From: Anaerolineales bacterium
GTDB taxonomy: Bacteria; Chloroflexota; Anaerolineae; Anaerolineales; Anaerolineaceae
Assembly: GCA_020060485.1 (NCBI GenBank)
Contig: JAGVAB010000047.1
Coordinates: 1-40,781, forward strand
Length of the DNA stretch: 40,781 nt
Direction of reading: 5' to 3'
Positions 6,757 through 15,617 of the stretch are shown here, one piece after another (position 1 is the first letter of the stretch; every line of letters begins with the position of its first letter). Both the position numbers and the translations under genes were made by a program. The notes below the pieces were generated by a model. It made no database searches. It was not told the origin of the DNA and saw only the letters and a program-made list of their open reading frames with translations.

Positions 6757-7581
6757 TCAAACCTCAACGGATTTTGTACCCCTAAACTCTGTCACCAGAA
6801 CCACCAAAGCCGCAGCCAGAAAAAGAAAAATAACCTGTGTGTGCGGTAGTGGAAAGAACAGCGAAAGGAAAAAAGTGTATGCCATGTGCAAAAGCACCGC
6901 ACTCAAAATACTGCGCTGGTTATGGTTATATGCCCAGGTCATAATGAACGTCAACGGAATGATACAGAGGGTAAAAACCAGGAAACCTGTCGTACCAATA
7001 CCAATTGCGTGCTGGGTTGTGCCCTTCACAAAGAACAGGGGCAAATGCCAGGCCCACCAGAAGAAGCTGAGGATCAGGCTGGAGACAAATAGGTTCCAGC
7101 GCGCTTGCAGCTTATCCAAAGCAAAACCGCGCCAGCCCAATTCTTCAGATATCGCTCCAACGATAAAGCTGGAAAACAGCAGCCCCACCAGCAGCAAGGG
7201 ATTGGCTGCGATCATTTCAAGGGTAGGGAATGTGGCATCCGCCCCGCCAAGCCAGCCATCCACGAGATACGTGACGGCAAACACCAGCGGAAAGATCAGC
7301 ACAATGACCAGATACCACCCGGCAGAAATGGCCCGAAAATTCACCAGCCTTTTCCAAAAATCGCGGCGATCATCCCGTTTCGGCGTGGTGTGGATCATCA
7401 TGCCCACACCCACAATGGAGGGGCCAAGCCCACCCAGCAGATAGGCAATGATCCAGGCCGAAAGCATTGGGTCCCGGCCAGAGATGGCCAGTGCGATCCA
7501 GCATACCCAGGACAAAAGAAAGGTCAGGGCAAAGAACAGCCAGACAGGCTGATGTTTTCGCTCTTGGGTCTCAAGTCGCAT
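6757..7581 (-). CDS. CPBP-family intramembrane metalloprotease, second paralogue
   Basis: 274 residues, about seven hydrophobic segments. Motifs are EELGWRGFAL (EExxxR), FWWAWHLPLFF with the second metal His, and LLHMAYTF with the third. It starts at ATG 7581 with AAGGAGG 9 bases upstream. It is shorter and closer to the common 260-280 residue bacterial type than its neighbour. The 224 bases between it and the lipoprotein gene suggest separate transcription. Function beyond a membrane protease is not shown. Confidence 0.88.
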   Translation of the reverse strand: MRLETQERKHQPVWLFFALTFLLSWVCWIALAISGRDPMLSAWIIAYLLGGLGPSIVGVGMMIHTTPKRDDRRDFWKRLVNFRAISAGWYLVIVLIFPLVFAVTYLVDGWLGGADATFPTLEMIAANPLLLVGLLFSSFIVGAISEELGWRGFALDKLQARWNLFVSSLILSFFWWAWHLPLFFVKGTTQHAIGIGTTGFLVFTLCIIPLTFIMTWAYNHNQRSILSAVLLHMAYTFFLSLFFPLPHTQVIFLFLAAALVVLVTEFRGTKSVEV

Positions 7582-7758
7582 GTCAATTGTCCTCCTTGAT
7601 TATCCAGAGTCTGAAGCGTGATCTGTTTTACCAGTCAGGGCAAAAAGCAAAGATTTGGAACAAGTACAAACGCTCTCCCTTCACCTTGTCTCATTCATAA
7701 GTAAATGATATCACGGTACTTTCCAAACCAATTGTCCGACAGATTCAAAACAATTTAT

Positions 7759-7791
7759 AAGGAGCCAAAAGAATTACTCTTCCGGCTCCTT
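7759..7791 (-). terminator. Probable terminator of the lipoprotein gene
   Basis: AAGGAGCC (7759-7766) pairs with GGCTCCTT (7784-7791), extended by G-U pairs on the minus strand, 15 bases past the lipoprotein stop codon. The following T-run is weak. Confidence 0.5.
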
Positions 7792-7805
7792 TATTCCGCT
7801 TAACC

Positions 7806-8618
7806 CTACTTTACTTCCAGTGAACTCATCATCGCATCCAATTGGGTCAAATCTGGAGTAAATGAGTTGGCAGGTTGTGGATTAAGAAACATGACCACGT
7901 TTGCCAGATAAACAGGAAAATCGCTGTAAAATTCTGGCGGCTCATTGCCGGTGACATTTCCATCCGCTGGAAGGCCGGAATGGTTGACCGGCAGCACTGC
8001 GGCCACATAATATTTCCCGTCACGGGTCAAGCCCTGGTAAGTATAGATCAACTCGTTGTTGTTGATCGGCACGATCCCCTGGGCAAACTCGGTCAAATAA
8101 CGCAAGCCCTGACCGTCCTTAAAGTCCAGAAACTGGACATGCGCATGCATCACTTGGGAAGCATTGAGCAGCGGCATGAAAGGCATTCTTTCTATCTCTT
8201 GCGGATTCTCGAGTAGAAATTGCAGCGAAAAGGCTTGACTGCTTGTTGCTTCATTGAAATGTCTCAGCTCCTCTGCAGGGTAAATGAAGATCTGCGGTCT
8301 CATCAAGTGGCTGCTGATGGGATAGCCCTGCAGAGTCACCAGTGTATACTCTGGCAGTTTCTCCCAATAAGGGGCATTGTCGCTGACGGATACGGCAGCA
8401 ATTGTCTCGGTCTGAAAGCCGGTGGCCAGTCTGCCGGTATCCAGCGAAAAATGGAGTGAAGCATCCGTTCCAGGCAGTGCAGTGGGCTCTGGCTCACGGG
8501 TTGTATTTGGCGCACTGGTAAAAAGTGCGGCCAGGGAACAGGCCGAGATCAGGAACGAACTCACCAGGAGGACGGCCAACAGAGGAAAGGTGAATCTGGA
8601 TTGCTTTTCTGTGTTCAT
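7806..8618 (-). CDS. Lipoprotein of unknown function
   Basis: 270 residues. The N-terminus is a lipoprotein signal: basic head, hydrophobic core FPLLAVLLVSSFLI and lipobox ISAC with Cys27. A Thr/Pro-rich linker (about 36-52) leads to a globular domain without recognisable enzyme motifs. The domain reads like a mixed alpha/beta ligand-binding or structural fold, with segments such as YTLVTLQGYPISSHLMRPQIFIYPAEEL and GKYYVAAVLPVNHSGLP. The ATG at 8618 has AAAGGA upstream. It sits among envelope-related genes and is presumably anchored to the outer face of the cytoplasmic membrane. Confidence 0.75.
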   Translation of the reverse strand: MNTEKQSRFTFPLLAVLLVSSFLISACSLAALFTSAPNTTREPEPTALPGTDASLHFSLDTGRLATGFQTETIAAVSVSDNAPYWEKLPEYTLVTLQGYPISSHLMRPQIFIYPAEELRHFNEATSSQAFSLQFLLENPQEIERMPFMPLLNASQVMHAHVQFLDFKDGQGLRYLTEFAQGIVPINNNELIYTYQGLTRDGKYYVAAVLPVNHSGLPADGNVTGNEPPEFYSDFPVYLANVVMFLNPQPANSFTPDLTQLDAMMSSLEVK

Positions 8619-8774
8619 TTTCTATTTCCTTTTCATATTTGCAAGGTTGTTTCTTACCACAAATCAACGATGATGGCCTGGGAAAAGTTCCCCAAACTTG
8701 TCAAACGGATGCGTGTTTGAGCCGTGGCAATACCTGTTGAAACACCAACAAACATGAATACGCTGTTTCATTTT

Positions 8775-9167
8775 TCAGGCGAAGAAGGCCAGCACTCCCA
8801 GAATGAGCGTAATGGGCAAACGCGCCAGGGCAATCTTGCGCCAGTTCTGGTCACCTTCCACCGCAGTCACTGCCTGCCTGCCTTTCGCGTTGAAAACGAT
8901 CAACGCACCCTTCAGTACCCATCCCACAGGAAAAACTACTACCAGGATCCAGGTTGCCCAATTCTTGTCCACGCCCATAAAATCCACCACCGCCAGCCCA
9001 TACAACCCGATCAATAACACACTGATCACATAGAACCACCACGGGCGGCGCTGACCGCCATAGCCGGCCTGCTCAACTGCCTGCCAGCGGGCGCCCATCC
9101 AAAACATGGCCAGGCTTGTGAACAGTACCCCGGCTGCCATCAGATAACCAAACAATTTAATGTACAT
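8775..9167 (-). CDS. Small four-helix membrane protein of unknown function
   Basis: 130 residues. Hydrophobic segments at about 5-24, 44-62, 70-90 and 113-129 suggest four membrane passes. The loop EQAGYGGQRRPWWFY and the cytosolic-looking NAKGRQAVTAVEGDQNWRK are polar. ATG 9167 has AGGAG 6 bases upstream. It follows the DUF6920-like gene by 39 bases, so the two are probably co-transcribed. I do not recognise a named family. Confidence 0.7.
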   Translation of the reverse strand: MYIKLFGYLMAAGVLFTSLAMFWMGARWQAVEQAGYGGQRRPWWFYVISVLLIGLYGLAVVDFMGVDKNWATWILVVVFPVGWVLKGALIVFNAKGRQAVTAVEGDQNWRKIALARLPITLILGVLAFFA

Positions 9168-9206
9168 CTTCTATCTCCTGTTCCAAAATACGTTCATTAT
9201 TAAGAC

Positions 9207-10016
9207 TTACTCACCACGCGCCCGGATATACTCCGTGACATCGGCGTTATATACAACATCCTCAACCTCCCATACTGCCCAGGGGGTACCCGCATCCATC
9301 CAGGTCAATGCCGCCAGCGCCGGAAGAAGATAACCATCAACTTCTCTCCACTCCAGAACGTGATTCATCCAGAGCATCTTTTTCTGGCTGTCCTCACCCT
9401 GATAACGCATCGATTCCATCCATTCCAACAAGCCGGTTTGGGGGTCGAAACGTACCACAAAGCGCTCCTCTTCCTCGCCAAAAGGCACCACCAGAATCGC
9501 AGTAACATCATCCACTGCTTCCCATTGCACGCGCGGGTCGGTCAAATATACCGCTGGCATCCACACATTCTCGGACCACAGCCCAAGGTTGGCTCCCTGA
9601 TCGATCTTCTGCCCTTCAAACACCCCCATCGGTAATTCCAAATGCCCCTTGCCCTCCAGGTAGGTTTCATTCACTTTGAAAAGGGGAATCCCAAACCAAC
9701 AGGATTCAATATAGTGGCGGTAGCCCTGCCCGGCAATATGGGTGAAGCGGAAGCGGCTGGGAAGGTTGATTCCGGCTATACGCAGTTTCGCCCGCCCGCT
9801 GATGACCGCCGTCTCAATCACCGGCAGAGTATCGCCATACACCTGGCGGTATAACCGCTCCACTGGCACAGGCAAGCCTTCCGGCAGCGGCACGCGCTCC
9901 ATTGGCGGCGTCTGCTGTGGAAATGCTTCCAGCGAAGCTGGCTGGACTTGCAGCCCCAGCCAGAACAAAACACCCAAGGCAGCCACCACACTCAACAGGA
10001 TCAATATGATTTTCAT
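9207..10016 (-). CDS. DUF6920/DUF6544-like membrane-anchored protein
   Basis: 269 residues: one N-terminal membrane anchor (KIILILLSVVAALGVLFWLGL), then a soluble domain. The order of conserved segments, a beta-rich FRFTHIAGQGYRHYIES, a LWSENVWMPAVYLTDPRVQWEAVDD region and a final beta half (FDPQTGLLEWMESMRY), resembles the DUF6920 (formerly DUF6544) family of unknown function. That assignment is from memory of the family and moderate in strength. An in-frame start exists at 10055, but AGGAG lies 7 bases before the ATG at 10016. It probably forms an operon with the small membrane protein downstream and is separated from the response regulator by a hairpin. Confidence 0.65.
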   Translation of the reverse strand: MKIILILLSVVAALGVLFWLGLQVQPASLEAFPQQTPPMERVPLPEGLPVPVERLYRQVYGDTLPVIETAVISGRAKLRIAGINLPSRFRFTHIAGQGYRHYIESCWFGIPLFKVNETYLEGKGHLELPMGVFEGQKIDQGANLGLWSENVWMPAVYLTDPRVQWEAVDDVTAILVVPFGEEEERFVVRFDPQTGLLEWMESMRYQGEDSQKKMLWMNHVLEWREVDGYLLPALAALTWMDAGTPWAVWEVEDVVYNADVTEYIRARGE

Positions 10017-10081
10017 TGTCCATCTCCTGATAAAACGAAAAAGATGATCTTGCATTTATTGTTTGTCAAGATCATACATAC

Positions 10082-10118
10082 AAATTTCCCCATCAGCATC
10101 GGCTGTTCGGGGAAATTT
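10082..10118 (-). terminator. Hairpin downstream of the NarL-type regulator
   Basis: A perfect 10-bp stem, AAATTTCCCC (10082-10091) and GGGGAAATTT (10109-10118), 31 bases past the response-regulator stop codon. The stem itself ends in ATTT on the minus strand, but the following T-run is short. Confidence 0.6.
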
Positions 10119-10149
10119 GATCTACGCCAAATTATGGAAATGTGCCTGG

Positions 10150-10791
10150 CTACTTGACCAGGTGTTTTTGCAGGGCCAGCGCCACTGCCTCGGTGCGGCT
10201 GGAGACGTTCAGCTTGGAAAGAATGCTGCTCACATGAGACTTTGCAGTGGAAGCGCTGACCACCATCCGCTCGGCAATTTCCTTGTTGTTCAAGCCCTCG
10301 GTCATCAACGCCAGTACCTCCCGCTCACGGGCTGTCAAGGTGCTGCCAGGTTGATCCACCGCCGGCGTGCGGGATGCCTCGATGAGCACCTGGGCAGCTT
10401 CGGGCGCCAGAGCCGGTTTGCCGGCATAAGCCGCCCGGATGGCATTGGCCAGTTCCTCCGCCGAAATATCCTTCAGCAAGTAACCAATCGCCCCGGCCTG
10501 CAAAGCTCCCTGCACCAGTTCCTGCTCCTTAAAGCTGGTCAGGGCAATCACCTGGATCTCCGGGCATTGCTCACGAATAAGCCTGGTGGCAGTTGCCCCA
10601 TCCATGCCGGGCATCACCAGATCCATCAAGACCACATTCGGCCTGACCTGCTGACATAGATCAATGGCCTGTCTGCCATTGGCCGCCTCACCCACCAATT
10701 CCATATCTGTGCATGTCATCAAAAAAGTTGAAAGTCCGCTGCGCACCACAGCATGGTCATCCACCAGCATTACCCGTATGCAGTCACTCAT
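10150..10791 (-). CDS. NarL/FixJ-family response regulator
   Basis: 213 residues. The receiver domain (about 5-120) has the acidic pair D11-D12, phospho-acceptor D57 in VVLMDLVMPGMDG, the conserved T in IALTS and K107 in GYLLKD. A LuxR-type HTH follows at about 150-205 (LTAREREVLALMTEGLNNKEIA). All phosphotransfer residues are intact. Its start codon overlaps the stop of the histidine kinase gene by 4 bases (ATGA), so the two are translationally coupled and form a cognate pair. Targets are unknown; the envelope genes immediately downstream are candidates by position only. Confidence 0.95.
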   Translation of the reverse strand: MSDCIRVMLVDDHAVVRSGLSTFLMTCTDMELVGEAANGRQAIDLCQQVRPNVVLMDLVMPGMDGATATRLIREQCPEIQVIALTSFKEQELVQGALQAGAIGYLLKDISAEELANAIRAAYAGKPALAPEAAQVLIEASRTPAVDQPGSTLTAREREVLALMTEGLNNKEIAERMVVSASTAKSHVSSILSKLNVSSRTEAVALALQKHLVK

Positions 10792-13007
10792 CCTGCCTCC
10801 TCTATATTTGCTGTCCAGCTTACAGAAATCTGCGTCCCGTTAGCAGGAGCACTTTGAATTTGCAGCGCTGCCCCAATGTTTTTGACGCGTTCCTGCATGA
10901 TGCCTAATCCCAGATGATCCTGTGAAACGACCGCAGGATCAAAACCGCAGCCGTCATCGCGGATCACAAGCAGGAAATGCCCCTCTGCCCTGTCCAAAGT
11001 AATCTGTACCTGTTGTGCACCAGCGTGTTTCTCAATATTATTCAATGATTCCTGCACCACCCGGTAGAATACTTCCTTGACCGCCAGCGGCGGGTCATCA
11101 TCACCCTGCACATCGAACTGAACGGTCAACAAGCTGCGGGCCTGAAAAGCATTGAACAGATGACGGAAAAGATCCTCAATGTCTGCTTCCGCAAAAGCCG
11201 AGGGACGCAATTCCATCAACATGGTGCGCATTTCAGACAGTGCCCCGCGGGTCAGTTTACGCAGTTCCTCCAGCTTGTGTTGGGCAGCCTCAGGATCCAT
11301 GACCCATAATTTGGGTAGAACATCGGCGACCAGACTGGCGGAAAACAGGGTTTGGGTCACTGCATCATGCAGGTCGCGGGCCAGCCGGTTGCGTTCATCC
11401 TGAACTGCCGCCTGACGCACCTGCGCTGACAATTGGGCATTCTCGATCGAAAGTGCCGCCTGACCACCAAACGCCACCGCCAATTCAATCTCCTCCCCCT
11501 GGAAATGACGTGATTGTTTAAAGTACAACCCCAGACTGCCGTAGATCTCTCCTTGAATGAGCAAGGGGATGCCCAGGTAGGCATCATAGTGTTTATTGAT
11601 GGCTGCAAACCATTTTTGTATGCCCTCGCTCCAGCCACTGAACTGCGGGCTTTTCATCACCTTTCCCAAGTGCTCCTTGATGCCCTGGATCACATAAGGC
11701 TTTTTATCAAACATGGCCTTGAAGGCACCGCCCTCATAAATGGGAATCAAACCCAAAGATGCAAAATCCTCTGGCAAATTAACACCGGCCTCAATCGTCA
11801 ATTGATTCTGCGATGGTTTGTAATGATAGATCACCCCGGCATCTGCCTCAGTCAGTTCCAGTGCCTTGCGGATAATGAATGTAAGGGTGACTTCCAGCGA
11901 TTCGGCTTTATTAAGTACCCGCAGGATATCCTGCAAGCCTTCTGCGACCTGTCGCCGCCGCCGGGTTTCATGGAACAGACGGGCATTCTCCAAAGCTGTG
12001 GCAAGCTGGTCGGCAATGGTATGAAACAGATCTAACTGCTGTTTGCTAAAAATTGAGTGTTCAGGCCCAATGATCCCCAGAACCCCCAGAGCATTCCCGT
12101 GTCCGCACAACGGCAGCAGTACACCAGGTTCGATCAGTCCCCGGGCTGGGTCGGGTGAAGTGTAAAGCGGCCAGCCGCTTTCGACCACAATCTTGCAAGC
12201 TTGCAGCATCCTGTCCATATCATCTTTCGAGATCGGCCTTTCAGGACGAAGCACGTAGCTGCCAAAATCTCCGTTCACATCATCCATCAAAAGCACACCA
12301 GCTCTTGAAGCCCCCACCAGACCCACCAGATGATCCAGGGTTATGGTCAACATCTCATTCACGTCCAGCGAGCTGCTGGCTGCCTCTGCCAGGTCCAGCA
12401 GCAATTGCAGCTCGCACTGCCGCTCCATCTGCGCCTGGTGCAGTCGGGCATTCTCAATCGCCAAAGCGGCCTGTTCGGCAAAAGAGGCTGCCAGTTGAAT
12501 TTCTTCCTTTGCAAATTCATGCGGCAGTGGGTAATAATAAACCAGTGCGCCATAAACCGCCTTGGAGGTCATCAAGGGAATGGCCAGAACGGCTTTGAAT
12601 GTTTGGGCTGCTTTGTTCAATACAGCCTTCTTTTCATTTGAAACAAAAACGGGGTGCTCTTTATCTATCGCTTTTTGCGAAGCTGCATACTCGATATTGT
12701 CCACATTCGGTATGGTAATGATCCGGCGTTCTTTGATCGCCCGGCCAACTGTACCCTCCCCCACCGCCAACTGCACCTGGCGCATTTCTTCAGGAAACTG
12801 GCCGCGAAAGGCATGAACCTTGATCGGGCCTTCTTCGCTCAGCATCATGGACAGGGTCACAAAACGGGTGTCGATTAACGCATCCGCCTGGGAAACGATG
12901 AATTCCAGGATCTCATCCAAAGAGGAATCGGAATTGATCATGCGCAGGGTCTCCCAAAGACCCTCAACCGCCTGACGGTAAATATCCTTGAGATGTTCTT
13001 TCATCAT
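10788..13007 (-). CDS. Soluble NarL-type sensor histidine kinase with three GAF domains
   Basis: About 739 residues without membrane segments. Three GAF sensory domains can be traced at roughly 30-195, 205-345 and 365-535. They are followed by a HisKA_3 dimerisation domain with the phospho-acceptor His547 in RLARDLHDAVTQ, and an HATPase domain with the N box (VVQESLNNIEKHA) and G box (IRDDGCGFD). This is the LiaS/NarX kinase class in a cytoplasmic form, so the signal is probably intracellular (small molecule, redox or light). Start is ambiguous among TTG 13010, ATG 13007 and ATG 13004; no strong ribosome-binding site separates them. Coupled to its response regulator by a 4-base overlap. Confidence 0.92.
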   Translation of the reverse strand: MMKEHLKDIYRQAVEGLWETLRMINSDSSLDEILEFIVSQADALIDTRFVTLSMMLSEEGPIKVHAFRGQFPEEMRQVQLAVGEGTVGRAIKERRIITIPNVDNIEYAASQKAIDKEHPVFVSNEKKAVLNKAAQTFKAVLAIPLMTSKAVYGALVYYYPLPHEFAKEEIQLAASFAEQAALAIENARLHQAQMERQCELQLLLDLAEAASSSLDVNEMLTITLDHLVGLVGASRAGVLLMDDVNGDFGSYVLRPERPISKDDMDRMLQACKIVVESGWPLYTSPDPARGLIEPGVLLPLCGHGNALGVLGIIGPEHSIFSKQQLDLFHTIADQLATALENARLFHETRRRRQVAEGLQDILRVLNKAESLEVTLTFIIRKALELTEADAGVIYHYKPSQNQLTIEAGVNLPEDFASLGLIPIYEGGAFKAMFDKKPYVIQGIKEHLGKVMKSPQFSGWSEGIQKWFAAINKHYDAYLGIPLLIQGEIYGSLGLYFKQSRHFQGEEIELAVAFGGQAALSIENAQLSAQVRQAAVQDERNRLARDLHDAVTQTLFSASLVADVLPKLWVMDPEAAQHKLEELRKLTRGALSEMRTMLMELRPSAFAEADIEDLFRHLFNAFQARSLLTVQFDVQGDDDPPLAVKEVFYRVVQESLNNIEKHAGAQQVQITLDRAEGHFLLVIRDDGCGFDPAVVSQDHLGLGIMQERVKNIGAALQIQSAPANGTQISVSWTANIEEAG

Positions 13008-13079
13008 CAATGTTTTAAACTCTCAACACCTGGATCATTCGAGAAAAAGGTCAGCAGCACCAAACAACAAAAAACCGAA

Positions 13080-13679
13080 CTATTGCGGCGGGTAGACCTG
13101 GTTCAACCGAATCAAACGGGCAGTGCCGTCCTGCACATGCAGTGTGCTCACCGAAGCAGTTTCAACCTTGAGCCTGTTCATTGCATGCAGTGGCATGTCT
13201 AAAAAGAGCGCTATCGCCTGCCGGATGATACTGCCATGGCTGAAGATCGCCACAACATCATCCTCTTCATAACCACTGGCGATGCGCTGCAAACCGAGCA
13301 TCACCCGCTGTCGCACCGCCAACATTCTTTCCCCACCGGGGCAGCCCACAGACGAGGGGTCCTTCTTGAAAGCCTGCCAGTCTTCCCTGTTTTGCAGCTC
13401 GTCAAAGCTGAGGCCCTGCCATTCCCCAAAATCCACCTGGGTCATGGTGGGGTCCATCTCCACAAACAGGTGCAGCGCCTCCGCCAAGGGTTGGGCGGTT
13501 TGCACTGCGCGGCACATGGGGCTGCAATAGATTGCCCGTACCGGCTGCTCCCGCAAAACCACTGCCAGGTGCTGTGCCTGCTGGTAACCGTAGGCTGTCA
13601 ATGGCGCATCGATGCGCCCTGCCAGCGCTTCATCCACATAATCCGTTTGACCGTGTCGTATCAACAAAAAAATTGGCAT
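13080..13679 (-). CDS. Histidine phosphatase family protein (phosphoglycerate-mutase-like)
   Basis: 199 residues. The catalytic RHG is at 8-10 in LLIRHGQTD, a second Arg lies in YCSPMCRAVQTA, the acid segment is DFGEWQGLSFDEL and the second catalytic His is in FSHGSIIRQ. This is the cofactor-independent-looking small broad phosphatase group (CobC, PhoE and GpmB relatives). The substrate cannot be decided; alpha-ribazole phosphatase is possible but no cobalamin synthesis genes are near. The start at 13679 is chosen because homologues begin just before the RHG motif. A TATAAT lies on the minus strand at 13726-13721. Confidence 0.85.
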   Translation of the reverse strand: MPIFLLIRHGQTDYVDEALAGRIDAPLTAYGYQQAQHLAVVLREQPVRAIYCSPMCRAVQTAQPLAEALHLFVEMDPTMTQVDFGEWQGLSFDELQNREDWQAFKKDPSSVGCPGGERMLAVRQRVMLGLQRIASGYEEDDVVAIFSHGSIIRQAIALFLDMPLHAMNRLKVETASVSTLHVQDGTARLIRLNQVYPPQ

Positions 13680-13870
13680 GATGAACCCTTTTGAGGCTAA
13701 GAAGAAGAATACACCCATCCATTATAAACGATAGGGGTTGGCTCTTAAATTAGAAAACTTCGGGAATTTCTGGAATTTGCCGTGGAACAGGAGTTCGCTG
13801 GTGTTTTTGGCACTCTACGCCAGGAACACCTACTGATACGCAGCATGCTTGTTGTCGAAGAACCTTGATG

Positions 13871-14167
13871 TTATGCGGCATCACGCATTTTTAAGCGCAA
13901 ATGCTGCGGCTTCTTGCCCGGCACACGCTCGATCAAGCCTCTGGCTTCCAAATCGAGCTTGACCGTGGTCACATACCAGCTCATTGAACCGCTAAACTCA
14001 TCACCCACCACATTCCGCACTGCTCCCAGCAGTTCACTGAACTGTAATTCCGGGGCTGCCTCCAGCACATTCAAAATGGCAGCTTTGATCACCTGATATT
14101 TTGCTTGTTCAATGTTGACACCAGTTTTGTGCGGGTCAGGATGCATGGTTAAAATGCGGTCTGTCAT
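13871..14167 (-). CDS. DUF6958-like small protein with winged-helix character
   Basis: 98 residues. The motif ILTMHPDPHKTGVNIEQAKY at the start and SWYVTTVKLDLEARGLIERV near the end match my memory of the DUF6958 family, which reads like a small winged helix (helices 20-70, then a basic wing). The start could be the GTG at 14176, overlapping the rarA stop, or the ATG at 14167 with AAGG 8 bases upstream; the latter is used. Directly downstream of rarA on the same strand and probably co-transcribed. No function is known. Confidence 0.65.
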   Translation of the reverse strand: MTDRILTMHPDPHKTGVNIEQAKYQVIKAAILNVLEAAPELQFSELLGAVRNVVGDEFSGSMSWYVTTVKLDLEARGLIERVPGKKPQHLRLKMRDAA

Positions 14168-14172
14168 ATCAT

Positions 14173-15546
14173 TCACCTTTTACCTTTAATCCCTTTTTCG
14201 CCACGTTCGCTTTGCTGTAAGCTTTCCTCCTGCGCCTTGCGCCAGGCGGCCAGCCGCTCGACGATCATGGCCTCATAACCCTGCTCTGAAGGCTGGTAAA
14301 AATGTGTGCCTTGCAGATAGCGCGGTAAATATTGCTGTGCCACATGATGTCCTTCAAAAGAATGCGGGTACAAATACCCCTTGCCATGTCCCAACCCCTT
14401 TGCATCCCGGTTGGAATCCTTCAAATGATTGGGTACCCCCCCTACTCCTTCCTGCTTTATCTGCTCCACGGCCTGAAAATAGGCCAGGGCCGAGTTGGAT
14501 TTGGGTGCGGTGGCCAGGTAGAGAGTGGCTTCCACAATGGGAAAAATGCCCTCTGGCAGTCCAATGTACTCAAAGGCATAGGCCGCAGAAGTCGCCACCT
14601 GCAAACCATGCGGGTCGGCCAGGCCGATGTCCTCCCCGGCCAGGATGATCAAGCGCCGCAGGATGAAACGCGGTGACTCGCCGGCTTCAAGCATCTTGGC
14701 CAGCCAGTACAAGGCTGCATCCGGGTCGGAACCGCGCACCGACTTGATGAAGGCCGAGATGGTGTCGTAATGAGCATCGCCGTCCTTGTCATACAGCAGC
14801 GCCCGTTCCTGGATCGACTCTTCCGCCACCGCCAGGGTGATATGAATCACTTTGTCTGCATCCGGTTCAGTGCTCTCCACTGCCAGTTCCAGGGCATTCA
14901 GCAAATTGCGCGCGTCCCCATTGGCAAGGCGGATCAAATGCGCCCGGGCATCCTCATCCAGGCGTATCGGCCGGCCGCCATAGCCGCGCTGGGGGTCGTT
15001 CAAGGCCGTATCCAGGATCAAGGAAAGATCGGCATCAGTCAGCGGCCTGAGGTGGAAAATGCGGCTGCGTGAGACAAGAGCCGAATTGACTTCAAAATAA
15101 GGATTCTCGGTGGTGGCTCCCACCAGGGTGATCAAGCCGGTTTCCACAAAAGGCAGCAGGGCATCCTGCTGAGCCTTGTTCCAGCGATGTACCTCATCCA
15201 CAAACAGGATCGTGCGCCGGCCATACAGGCGGCGATCCTCGGTGGCCCGGTCAATGACCTCACGCAGTTCAGCCTTGCCTGCCATGACCGCCGAGAGTGT
15301 TTCAAAATGGGATTGGGTGTGGTGGGCGATAACCTTGGCCAGGGTGGTCTTGCCGGTACCGGGCGGCCCCCACAGGATCAATGAGGAAAGCCGGTCAGCG
15401 GTAATGGCGCGGCGCAGCAACTTCTCCGGGCCAACGATGTGCTCCTGACCAATGAACTCATCCAGGGTCTTGGGACGCATGCGGGCAGCCAGAGGAGATT
15501 CTTCCTCCATTTTTTGGTGCATGGCGTGGTTAAACAGATCCATCAT
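14173..15546 (-). CDS. rarA: Replication-associated recombination protein A (RarA/MgsA AAA+ ATPase)
   Basis: 457 residues, normal length for the family. Order: N-terminal MRPKTLDEFIGQEHIVG, Walker A GPPGTGKT near residue 60, Walker B LFVDEVHRW, sensor 1 GATTENPYFEV, sensor 2/arginine region SRSRIFHLRPL, then the tetramerisation domain (ALYWLAKMLEAGESPRFILRR). RarA is a tetrameric clamp-loader-like ATPase acting at stalled forks. The start is one of two adjacent ATGs (15546 or 15543). A TACAAT -10 ends 7 bases before 15546, so the mRNA may be leaderless. A LexA-type box lies inside the promoter spacer. Confidence 0.95.
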   Translation of the reverse strand: MMDLFNHAMHQKMEEESPLAARMRPKTLDEFIGQEHIVGPEKLLRRAITADRLSSLILWGPPGTGKTTLAKVIAHHTQSHFETLSAVMAGKAELREVIDRATEDRRLYGRRTILFVDEVHRWNKAQQDALLPFVETGLITLVGATTENPYFEVNSALVSRSRIFHLRPLTDADLSLILDTALNDPQRGYGGRPIRLDEDARAHLIRLANGDARNLLNALELAVESTEPDADKVIHITLAVAEESIQERALLYDKDGDAHYDTISAFIKSVRGSDPDAALYWLAKMLEAGESPRFILRRLIILAGEDIGLADPHGLQVATSAAYAFEYIGLPEGIFPIVEATLYLATAPKSNSALAYFQAVEQIKQEGVGGVPNHLKDSNRDAKGLGHGKGYLYPHSFEGHHVAQQYLPRYLQGTHFYQPSEQGYEAMIVERLAAWRKAQEESLQQSERGEKGIKGKR

Positions 15547-15552
15547 GCTGTC

Positions 15553-15582
15553 ATTGTACCATGAACAAATGTTCGAATACAA
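15553..15582 (-). promoter_or_regulatory. rarA promoter with an embedded LexA-type SOS box
   Basis: On the minus strand: TTGTAT (15582-15577), an 18-base spacer, then TACAAT (15558-15553). Within the spacer, at 15575-15562, lies CGAACATTTGTTCA, which contains the perfect inverted repeat GAAC-N4-GTTC of the Gram-positive type SOS box (CGAACRNRYGTTYC). LexA bound there would block RNA polymerase. Confidence 0.65.
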
Positions 15583-15617
15583 TCACCTTAAAAGCCGGCA
15601 TCTGCGAACGAACAACT

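Noticed and set aside
12155..12598. Plus-strand open frame inside the histidine kinase gene
   Set aside because: Shadow of the kinase coding sequence with no supporting signals.
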